DNA of 38,140 nt from XYB1-FULL-44-23 sp964502885 (GTDB lineage Bacteria; Patescibacteriota; Microgenomatia; CAZETR01; Amesbacteraceae). Of the stretch, positions 24,176 through 31,343 are shown in pieces. Within the stretch, counting starts at the first letter, position 1. Each line of letters starts with the position of its first letter. Under the pieces are notes generated by a model. The model had not been told where the DNA came from, did no database searches, and saw nothing but the letters and a program-made list of their open reading frames with translations. Location of the stretch: assembly GCA_964502885.1 (NCBI GenBank), contig CAZCXU010000012.1, positions 1-38,140 of the forward strand, in the 5' to 3' direction. The position numbers were made by a program, and so were the translations under genes.

Positions 24176-25436
24176 TTGGTGGGCAAATACTGTGATATAT
24201 GAAGTATACGTCGATAAGTTTGCCGGGAACTTTACCAATCTTATCTCTAAGTTGGATTATCTGGTTGAACTGGGGGTAGGAACGATCTGGCTGTTGCCGC
24301 ATTATCCATCGCCGGGCGTAGATGGTGGTTATGATATCTCAGACTATCGTGGGATTAGATCTGATCTGGGTACCCTCGAAAATTTTAGAGAGTTTATTAA
24401 AGCTGCGCATTTGCGCGGGCTTAAGGTCATTACAGACATGGTTCTTAATCACACTTCAGACCAGCATCCGTGGTTCAAAGATGCCAGTTCATCGCGCGAC
24501 AACCCAAAAAGAAACTGGTACATCTGGAATGACAATCCCTATCGCTTTCACGACGCTTTTGTCCATTTTCCGGAAATAAAAAAGACCGGGAATTGGATCC
24601 GCAACAACGCTACTGGAGATTATTACTATGCGACTTTCTATCCTCAGCAGCCGGATTTGAATTGGGACAACTCTGAGGTCGTGGCTGAGATGCTTTCCAC
24701 AATGGATTATTGGTTGGAACTCGGGGTGGATGGTTTTCGCCTTGATGCAATTTCCCGTCTTGCCAAACGCGACGGTACAAATTGTTTCGCACTTCCCGAA
24801 ACCCATGCCATGCTTCGGAATATTAGAAGTCACATTTCCACCAAGTTTCCGGATGCAGTTCTTCTTGCCGAGTCAGGGGGTTGGTTGGAGGAAGCCCGCA
24901 CGTTTTTTGGAAACAATGATGAATGTCACTTGGTCATCAACTTTCCCCTTGCCGTTCGCATGTTGTCGGCTGTCAGGCATCACGATCAGTCCGTGGTCGT
25001 CGACGTATGGCGATGGGCTCCGGAGTTGCCGGGGGAATGTAAATGGGCCGCCTTTTTGACTAATCACGATACGGTAGATCTTTTCTTTCTCACCAACGAT
25101 TCTGAAAAACAGGAAGTGGCAAGCTACATAAATCCCGATAGTACTTATTCACAGCCAAACAGCAGCAGCGTCGCTGCCCGCCTTGCCCAGGTTTGCCGTG
25201 GTAAAAAGGAAGACATTATTTGGGCAACCGAACAATTAATGTCCCAGCCGGCAGTGCCGATTATCTATTACGGCAACGAAATAGGTATGCCAAACCAGTC
25301 ACTTTCGCAAAGACCATCAGATGCCAGGGAGTATGTCAGGGGAGCTTTTGATTGGGCTGAAGCCGAGCGCCAGAGGCTGGATCCCGATTCTCTTTTCCAT
25401 TCTGTCCGAAAAATAATTCAAAAGCGTCGCAATTAA
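24168..25436 (+). CDS. GH13-family alpha-amylase-like enzyme, short form
   Basis: A 422-residue GH13 TIM-barrel enzyme. The four conserved regions are DMVLNHTS (90-97), GFRLDAISRL (189-198) with nucleophile D193, LLAESGG with acid/base E235, and LTNHDT with D301. The N-terminus begins directly with VIYEVYVDKF. The sequence around it resembles trehalose-synthase or oligo-1,6-glucosidase-type members, but those are usually about 550 residues and end in a beta-sandwich domain that is missing here. It has no signal peptide, so it probably acts on cytoplasmic glucan or maltodextrin. Its stop overlaps the convergent inositol-phosphatase-like gene by four bases. Confidence 0.88.
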   Translation: MSNWWANTVIYEVYVDKFAGNFTNLISKLDYLVELGVGTIWLLPHYPSPGVDGGYDISDYRGIRSDLGTLENFREFIKAAHLRGLKVITDMVLNHTSDQHPWFKDASSSRDNPKRNWYIWNDNPYRFHDAFVHFPEIKKTGNWIRNNATGDYYYATFYPQQPDLNWDNSEVVAEMLSTMDYWLELGVDGFRLDAISRLAKRDGTNCFALPETHAMLRNIRSHISTKFPDAVLLAESGGWLEEARTFFGNNDECHLVINFPLAVRMLSAVRHHDQSVVVDVWRWAPELPGECKWAAFLTNHDTVDLFFLTNDSEKQEVASYINPDSTYSQPNSSSVAARLAQVCRGKKEDIIWATEQLMSQPAVPIIYYGNEIGMPNQSLSQRPSDAREYVRGAFDWAEAERQRLDPDSLFHSVRKIIQKRRN

Positions 25437-26203
25437 TAAAATCCCTTTAGTGCTTCAAGGGCCTCATCAACTATTTGTGGATTTCCGGCTACTGCTTCTT
25501 TATCGCTAAACTGCCATTCATTTCCTGAGAAGTTGCACACTTTTCCGCCAGCCTCGCGCACCAAGAGAATTCCCGGAGCCAGGTCATATAAGTCCGATCC
25601 TTTATTGATCATAAGATCTATTCCTCCACTGGCTACAAAAGCAAAGTTCAACCCTGCTGCTCCAAACATCCGCACCGATCTGGCATGGTTTGTGAAAATT
25701 TCTGTCAGTCGTATAGCTCTGGATACTCCATGTCCTTTGTCGACAGATACAAACGCATGTTTCAATCGTTGGTCACTTACTTTAAGAACCCTGTTATTCA
25801 TGGTTGCCCCTTTTCCTGATACGGCCACAAATTCCATACTCAGGTATGGAGCATTTACTACCGAAATCACTGGCTGTCCTGCTGAAAGTAAGCATATTTG
25901 AGTCGCAAAGAATGGGATTCCCGCACTAAAATTACTTGTTCCTTCAATGGGGTCTACTACCCACGTTAAGTTGTCCGAGATATTACGCTCTCCTTCCTCT
26001 AAATATCGAGATACTTCGGGGGTTTGTGATACTAAATATTCCCGGTATAGTTCATTGCATTCCTTATCTTCTGCAGCAGACCAGTGCGATTCTTCCTTTT
26101 CTGCCATCGATTTCACATCTCCAAATCTTTCCATTAGATATTTCGCGGCCATCTGTGAAGCTGAACGTGCGACCCTCGCGTACTTGGCAAAACTCATATT
26201 CAA
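25433..26203 (-). CDS. Inositol monophosphatase-family phosphatase
   Basis: A 256-residue member of the IMPase/FBPase-like metal-dependent sugar phosphatases. The core motif appears as WVVDPIEGTSNF with D84 and E87; the usual sequence is DPIDGTxNF, so the second metal ligand Asp is replaced by Glu. The upstream GEE motif is altered to EEGE (69-72). The C-terminal motif DLAPGILLVREAGG is kept. It should hydrolyse a phosphate ester such as inositol-1-phosphate, fructose-1,6-bisphosphate or PAP; which one is unclear. Its start overlaps the phosphohexomutase stop by four bases (ATGA), so it is translationally coupled to sugar phosphate metabolism. The ligand change lowers certainty of activity. 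Confidence 0.8.
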   Translation of the reverse strand: MNMSFAKYARVARSASQMAAKYLMERFGDVKSMAEKEESHWSAAEDKECNELYREYLVSQTPEVSRYLEEGERNISDNLTWVVDPIEGTSNFSAGIPFFATQICLLSAGQPVISVVNAPYLSMEFVAVSGKGATMNNRVLKVSDQRLKHAFVSVDKGHGVSRAIRLTEIFTNHARSVRMFGAAGLNFAFVASGGIDLMINKGSDLYDLAPGILLVREAGGKVCNFSGNEWQFSDKEAVAGNPQIVDEALEALKGFY

Positions 26204-28311
26204 ATGCTCAAATATTGCTCAATGGTTTTTCCATACTTTGCTGCAAATGCCTTGTTTACTTTATCGATAGCCCCACTGCCCAAAAATGCCAGCAGTTCAT
26301 CCAGTTGTCTTTTCTTATTTACTGAATCAGGCTCACTTTGTAAGTTTGCTATTTTTTCTTCAATCTCGAAGTAGTGCATTTTTGCATTCACTGGAAGTTG
26401 CCAAAACAACAAGAACCCTCTTTCTGGGAAATCGATCCCGATAATTTTATACAAAAACGTAATAACCGTTTTTTCAATATCTTTAGTTAGCTTCTCAACT
26501 TCATTTTTAATGTCTGAAAACCTTTCTATTCCAAAAGGATCGCTTCCTATTTCGATATATATTTTGCTTTTTGGCTCTGTTCCTGATGGACGAAGGGTTA
26601 TCATGATTGATTTAGTTCCCTTGGTTGGCCTTAATCTAAACACTAATACGTTCTTAGAAGTTCTATCAGTTTCCGACAATATGGGAGTTCTGCTCCACAT
26701 ATCCTCAAAACTTTCTACTTCATAAACGCCAAAATTCTTTGGAGGTTTATTTCTAATTTCTGCCTGGATTTTATCGATCATAGTTTTACCTTCAGCCCCT
26801 GGAAGTCTGATCTCTGTTAGATAGTTTCGGTAATATCCATATTTGGAATAAACCTGTGTCAGGAAGTCCACCAAAGTTTCTCCTCTCTCTTTTAGTTCCG
26901 CAGCCAACTCTGAAAGCCAAATTGCCGCTACGCTGGCGTCTTTGTCCCGCAAGTAATTTCCTGCTATATATCCATGACTTTCTTCACATCCTAAAAGCAT
27001 ATCTTGGATTCGCCCCTCTTTTTCCAAGGTGTTCATTACTTGTCCGATATATTTAAATCCAATAAGTAAATCGCCAACAATTTCAAAACCATTTTTTTTG
27101 CAAATTTCGGTCAATATGTTGGTTGTAACCATAGTTTTTACAATTACTCCCTTATTTCCTACTTCATGTCCTCTTTTTTGTGACACATACTCTGCCAATA
27201 TCGCAGCGATCTCATTTCCATTCATGTAACACCACTCCCCTTTATGTTTGACAGAAATTCCTATCCTGTCTGCGTCAGGATCGCTGTTTAATAATATTTC
27301 GGCATCGGTCTGTTTTGCGTGGCGTAGCGGCGTTTCAAAAGATTGCTCCACCTCAGGATTGGGAATATTGAATGTCACATTTTCGAACTTACCGCTTTGA
27401 TTCATGGTAGCTGGGTCTTCTTCGACAGAAAACCCTAGTTTTCTTAGCACTTTCAAAACAGATGTAGAACCGCATCCATGCAATGGGGTATAGACAATTC
27501 TGATATCTCGTTTGTCAGACAATGAGACTTTTGCCGCCGAATTTATAAACGCTTCATCTACTTCAGTAGGTAGTATTATTACTGAGCCTGTTTTTAGTGC
27601 CTCTTCATAGGGGATTTTCTTTATCGCCTTTACATTCTGGGTGACTTCATTCACTAGTAACTCGTCTTCGGGGGGCACCAGCTGGCCTCCAAATTCGTCA
27701 TACACTTTTTTGCCGTTATGTTCAGGAGGATTGTGTGACGCCGAAAACATGTCTCCTCCTAATGCGTGCAAATATCTAATGGCAAATGATAATTCTGGAG
27801 TGGTTCTCACTCCGTCAAACATATATATCCTCACTCCATTTGCTGCGTAAACTTCAGCCGCAGCCTTTGCCAGGTCTAGACAATTTAAGTTACGTACGGG
27901 ATTAGGCAGTTTGTCGTCAAAATATTTATTAGTAAAGAATTGGCGGACATCATATGTTAACACCACGCCCCTACTGGAAATTTCATTTCCATATTTTCTC
28001 GCCAAGTATTGACTGTGCCCCTGTGCCGAGGCACGAATAGTCCATGTATTTATCCTATTTGGACCTATTCCCACTTCTCCGCGCCTGCCCCCCGTGCCAA
28101 ACGGAATTACTTGGTAAAAACAGTCTAAAAGATAGTCCCAATGCCCTGCTTCAATAATTGCGGCAATCTGATCTCTATATTCTGAAAATTGTTCGTCAGT
28201 AAGCCAATATTGTAGGAATTTCAGCGCATTTTGTTTGTACTCATTTGCCACACTAAGTGTGCCGAATCCTTTGGTGGCCCTGTCAATCAATTCATCAGCG
28301 CTGTAACTCAT
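26200..28311 (-). CDS. Phosphoglucomutase/phosphomannomutase with C-terminal extension
   Basis: A 703-residue alpha-D-phosphohexomutase. The active phosphoserine is S192 in FSASHNPPEHNG, the metal loop is D344-P-D346-A-D348-R349, the sugar loop is GCEESHGY (441-448), and the phosphate-binding loop is RPSGTEPKSK (574-583). It interconverts hexose-1- and -6-phosphates and so would link glucan phosphorolysis to glycolysis. The family usually ends at about 560-590 residues; here about 90 further residues follow, predicted mostly helical with charged repeats (ending KYGKTIEQYL). It has its own promoter with an operator-like palindrome and is coupled to the downstream phosphatase. Confidence 0.92.
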   Translation of the reverse strand: MSYSADELIDRATKGFGTLSVANEYKQNALKFLQYWLTDEQFSEYRDQIAAIIEAGHWDYLLDCFYQVIPFGTGGRRGEVGIGPNRINTWTIRASAQGHSQYLARKYGNEISSRGVVLTYDVRQFFTNKYFDDKLPNPVRNLNCLDLAKAAAEVYAANGVRIYMFDGVRTTPELSFAIRYLHALGGDMFSASHNPPEHNGKKVYDEFGGQLVPPEDELLVNEVTQNVKAIKKIPYEEALKTGSVIILPTEVDEAFINSAAKVSLSDKRDIRIVYTPLHGCGSTSVLKVLRKLGFSVEEDPATMNQSGKFENVTFNIPNPEVEQSFETPLRHAKQTDAEILLNSDPDADRIGISVKHKGEWCYMNGNEIAAILAEYVSQKRGHEVGNKGVIVKTMVTTNILTEICKKNGFEIVGDLLIGFKYIGQVMNTLEKEGRIQDMLLGCEESHGYIAGNYLRDKDASVAAIWLSELAAELKERGETLVDFLTQVYSKYGYYRNYLTEIRLPGAEGKTMIDKIQAEIRNKPPKNFGVYEVESFEDMWSRTPILSETDRTSKNVLVFRLRPTKGTKSIMITLRPSGTEPKSKIYIEIGSDPFGIERFSDIKNEVEKLTKDIEKTVITFLYKIIGIDFPERGFLLFWQLPVNAKMHYFEIEEKIANLQSEPDSVNKKRQLDELLAFLGSGAIDKVNKAFAAKYGKTIEQYLSI

Positions 28312-28323
28312 AAAAAATTAAAG

Positions 28324-28363
28324 AGTAGTCACTACTATATCGCTGTCTGCAAACTATTTGCAA
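28324..28363 (-). promoter_or_regulatory. Phosphohexomutase promoter with palindromic operator candidate
   Basis: On the minus strand TTGCAA (28363-28358) and TATAGT (28339-28334) are spaced by 18 bases; the -35 lies within the end of speD. The perfect inverted repeat AGTAGT-C-ACTACT (28324-28336) overlaps the -10 and the expected transcription start, an ideal place for a repressor. The leader before ATG 28311 would be about 16 bases. Confidence 0.45.
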
Positions 28364-28710
28364 CTTTGAACGTATTCGATATTCTCCGGAGTTGTTTTAT
28401 TATCAATGGCTTTCATAAATAATGCATCCGCAAACGGCTCACACGTTACCAAATCTATCCTCAGGCATTCAAGTTCCGGCCAGGTGTGGATTGCCAGATG
28501 CGATTGCGCAAGCACTGACACATGCGTGACTCCATAAGGAGAGAAAGCGTGTTGAAAGCTGTTCACTTCTGTCAAATTCATCTCTTGGCAAATTTCTGAT
28601 GCAAGCTGTTTCACTTCTTCTGGAGAGTCGGGGAAATGTTTTGGTTTCACAACCCAGACGACAGCCATTTGGGTAAACGGCTTCTCAAATGGTGTAGATG
28701 TTTTGTTCAT
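28354..28710 (-). CDS. speD: S-adenosylmethionine decarboxylase (prokaryotic SpeD)
   Basis: A 118-residue proenzyme of the small prokaryotic AdoMet decarboxylase class. It supplies decarboxylated AdoMet, the aminopropyl donor for spermidine and longer polyamines. The self-processing site is in LAQSHLAIHTWPE: S70 would become the pyruvoyl group, H75 and C90 (IDLVTC) follow at the same distances as the catalytic His and Cys of the Thermotoga enzyme. The residue before the processing serine is Gln69; most relatives have Glu there. The start overlaps the end of the upstream aminopropyltransferase gene by 26 bases, so the two are one operon. No arginine or ornithine decarboxylase is in the window. 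Confidence 0.9.
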   Translation of the reverse strand: MNKTSTPFEKPFTQMAVVWVVKPKHFPDSPEEVKQLASEICQEMNLTEVNSFQHAFSPYGVTHVSVLAQSHLAIHTWPELECLRIDLVTCEPFADALFMKAIDNKTTPENIEYVQSCK

Positions 28711-29611
28711 AAGTACCAGTCAGCGTCGGTCTGGTCTGGGCAGTCACTTCGCAAATATACAAATTGCTGGCCCCAATTGAAACAGTATTGTGGTAATAAT
28801 TAAACTTGTCAAACACGGTTCTGATAAGCAGCCCCAACTTGTCGATTACTTTCTGAACATGCAAAAGCCGCTCTTTCGCCCGATCACTGTTCCCGTAGCA
28901 CAGGTATATCCTCCCTGCCAAATTTTTTGGATCCAATGCTTCTACAGCTCGCGATAAAAACACTTCCACTCCGGCAGGAGTGTAGGGTGGATCAGCAAAT
29001 ACCACATCAAAGGTATCCTGATACCTTTTAGGTAGGGGAGATCTGAAATCACAAATATCTGCCTCGATCTTGTATTTCTTCTCTATCCCCAATTTGTGTA
29101 CCAATTGTGTGATCCGGCTATCAATATCTAGCACCTGACAGCGTGACATTTTCGCGGTCGCAGCTGAACACGCCAGACTAGTTAAGTCATCATCACCCAA
29201 AAACAATATTCGTTTTCCGTCCAAATCTAGTTCTGATCTCAACACCGCTGCTCGCTTTGCTACCGTTTCCGCAGTGGCCAAAAATTGATCGAGGTTTCGT
29301 AATGCAGGAGTACGATTTTTAGAAACCTCCTCAACCTCTGAAAGTATTTGGCTAAACACCTGATGTTTTTCAACGCTTTCGCTTTCTATTGCTATGTCTG
29401 CCGTCCCTGCGCTTTTGAGTATTTGCGCAATTGCATTTTGTGACAGTCCGGTGACCTCAGAAATCTCTCCGACCTTTTTCCCTGTGTTAGCCATGAAAAG
29501 AGTCATGGCAGTTTCTTTGGTGGGGATGCCCGTAATCGCCGATATTTCCACAATCTTCTTCACACAGTCATTATACCAACGTTGCCCCTCAACAAAACTC
29601 TTCACGTCCAT
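28685..29611 (-). CDS. bpsA: BpsA-type (DUF43) branched-chain polyamine synthase
   Basis: A 308-residue protein resembling N4-bis(aminopropyl)spermidine synthase. The N-terminal ~70 residues look like a winged-helix domain (VGEISEVTGLSQNAIAQIL). A Rossmann-type aminopropyltransferase domain follows with RILFLGDDDLTSLA (134-147), the acidic pair in LDIDSRI (161-167), DFRSPLP and the active-site-like ADPPYTPAG (206-214). GDDDLTSLA is characteristic of this family, formerly DUF43, and unlike the SpeE spermidine synthase motif. BpsA enzymes, known from Thermus and Thermococcus, add two aminopropyl groups to one nitrogen of spermidine. Overlap with speD strongly supports a polyamine role. A methyltransferase-like alternative is less likely. 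Confidence 0.8.
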   Translation of the reverse strand: MDVKSFVEGQRWYNDCVKKIVEISAITGIPTKETAMTLFMANTGKKVGEISEVTGLSQNAIAQILKSAGTADIAIESESVEKHQVFSQILSEVEEVSKNRTPALRNLDQFLATAETVAKRAAVLRSELDLDGKRILFLGDDDLTSLACSAATAKMSRCQVLDIDSRITQLVHKLGIEKKYKIEADICDFRSPLPKRYQDTFDVVFADPPYTPAGVEVFLSRAVEALDPKNLAGRIYLCYGNSDRAKERLLHVQKVIDKLGLLIRTVFDKFNYYHNTVSIGASNLYICEVTAQTRPTLTGTYEQNIYTI

Positions 29612-29620
29612 GATAAGCTA

Positions 29621-29650
29621 ATAATAGGAAATACTGCCCATGTCTCCCAA
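29621..29650 (-). promoter_or_regulatory. Candidate leaderless promoter of the polyamine operon
   Basis: On the minus strand TTGGGA (29650-29645) and TATTAT (29626-29621) are spaced by 18 bases, and nine bases separate the -10 from ATG 29611. The -35 lies inside the first codons of the divergent phosphorylase gene, so the two starts overlap and may compete. Confidence 0.4.
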
Positions 29651-31343
29651 ACCTGCTATCGATGTAGCCTACTTTTCAATGGAAATGATGCTGGAGTCGG
29701 ATATCCCGACTTATGCCGGCGGTCTTGGCGTTTTGGCAGGAGATATCCTCAGGTCATGTGCTGATCTGCGTGTTCCAGCTGTAGGGATGACACTGGTTTT
29801 TAGTGGCGACACATTCAGTCAGATTATTCATTTTGACGGCACACAAAACTTTTATCGCTCAGATTGGCAGAAGCTGGATCAACTTCAAAAACTCCCCACT
29901 CGGGTTACTATCGAAATCGCCGGTCAGCCGGTAATAGTTGGCTGTTGGCGTTATGACATTATTGGCGCGGACGGATTTTTGGTTCCTGTTTATATGCTGG
30001 ACACCAATATTTTGGAAAATCCACCCTGGATTCGTGAATTCACTGCAAATTTATATAGCAGTAATGGGGAAATTCGTATTTGTCAGGAGTTTGTCTTGGG
30101 TATCGCCGGAGTCAAGATGTTGCGCGCGCTGGGATATCAGGATATCAAAGCCTTTCATCTCAACGAAGGTCATACTGCTTTCGCCCCGCTTGAACTGCTT
30201 GCGGAAAACAATTATCAGGATGACGCAGTACGTCAAAAGTGCATATTTACTACCCATACACCCGTTCCGGAGGGACATGACAAGTTTGACTACCAGATGG
30301 CCTGGCATTTTGGTGCCAAATATTTGCCCTGGCACATCAAATCGCTTGCAGGTGACGGATACCTCTCAATGACTCAGCTGGCCAGCAATCTCTCCCGTCA
30401 ATCGTTCGCTGTTTCCCGCAAGCATCAATCAGTTATGGAATACATCATGCCGAATTTGCATTTTTCCTATGTCACCAATGGTGTTCATCATCGCACTTGG
30501 GTTGCGCCCACCATGCAAAATCTCTACGATACATATATCCCGGAGTGGTTTGATGATCCCAAAGCGCTCACTCAGGCAGTCCATAAGCTTCCAGATGAGG
30601 CACTTTGGAATCATCATCAGGATGCCAAGGCAAAGCTGGTTCGCATTGTCAACCGTCACCTCACCTCTGTATCTTCTGAAAAAGAACGCGAAAATCCCCA
30701 ACAAAATGAGCTCTTCAATGTCCAGACGCTAACAATTTCGCTTGCCCGCCGGCCGGTGGCTTACAAAAGACCACTTCTGTTGTATTCCGACCTGGAGAGG
30801 TTTGTCAGGTTGGGCGCCGGAAGAATTCAGATTATCCAGTGTGGAAAATCCCACCCTGACGATGATGTTTCCCAGGAGATCGTTCGCCAGATCGTCCAAT
30901 TCAGCAAAAAGTTCAAAGACATTTTGCGTATCGCCTATCTGGAAAATTATTCACCCAGGCTGGCTCGCATTCTCGTTTCCGGCTCTGACGTCTGGCTCAA
31001 TACTCCTCGTCGTCCCTTGGAGGCGTCTGGCACTTCTGGTATGAAGGCCGCCATGAATGGAGTGATAAATTTCTCTATACAGGATGGCTGGTGGATTGAG
31101 GCAGCAGAAATGGATCATCGCGCCGGTTTCTCCATAGGCGCCGACGATCCCAGTGTCACTCCCGGAAATTCGGACGCCGAGGACGCAAATGACCTTTACG
31201 ATAAGCTTGAACACCAGATAATTCCTACTTATTATGACAACCGTCCTGAATGGCTGGCCAGAATGAAGCATTCGATTGCTTTGGGTGGATTTTTCAACAC
31301 TCACCGGGTAGCCCAATCCTATAGAGATGTCTGGCTAGGTTGA
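29640..31343 (+). CDS. glgP: Alpha-glucan (glycogen) phosphorylase, compact form
   Basis: A 567-residue GT35 phosphorylase that releases glucose-1-phosphate from alpha-glucans. It begins VAYFSMEMMLESDIPTYAGGLGVLAGD, then has HLNEGHTAFAPLELL, FTTHTPVPEGHDKF and the PLP-binding EASGTSGMKAAMNG with the Schiff-base K469. Canonical enzymes have 750-850 residues; this is the short form, lacking the N-terminal regulatory segment and some insertions. AGGAAA lies about ten bases before the ATG as a weak ribosome binding site. With the glucan synthase, GH57, GH13, ROK kinase and phosphohexomutase it completes a glucan cycle. Its last 25 bases overlap the end of the convergent ABC gene. Confidence 0.93.
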   Translation: MSPKPAIDVAYFSMEMMLESDIPTYAGGLGVLAGDILRSCADLRVPAVGMTLVFSGDTFSQIIHFDGTQNFYRSDWQKLDQLQKLPTRVTIEIAGQPVIVGCWRYDIIGADGFLVPVYMLDTNILENPPWIREFTANLYSSNGEIRICQEFVLGIAGVKMLRALGYQDIKAFHLNEGHTAFAPLELLAENNYQDDAVRQKCIFTTHTPVPEGHDKFDYQMAWHFGAKYLPWHIKSLAGDGYLSMTQLASNLSRQSFAVSRKHQSVMEYIMPNLHFSYVTNGVHHRTWVAPTMQNLYDTYIPEWFDDPKALTQAVHKLPDEALWNHHQDAKAKLVRIVNRHLTSVSSEKERENPQQNELFNVQTLTISLARRPVAYKRPLLLYSDLERFVRLGAGRIQIIQCGKSHPDDDVSQEIVRQIVQFSKKFKDILRIAYLENYSPRLARILVSGSDVWLNTPRRPLEASGTSGMKAAMNGVINFSIQDGWWIEAAEMDHRAGFSIGADDPSVTPGNSDAEDANDLYDKLEHQIIPTYYDNRPEWLARMKHSIALGGFFNTHRVAQSYRDVWLG

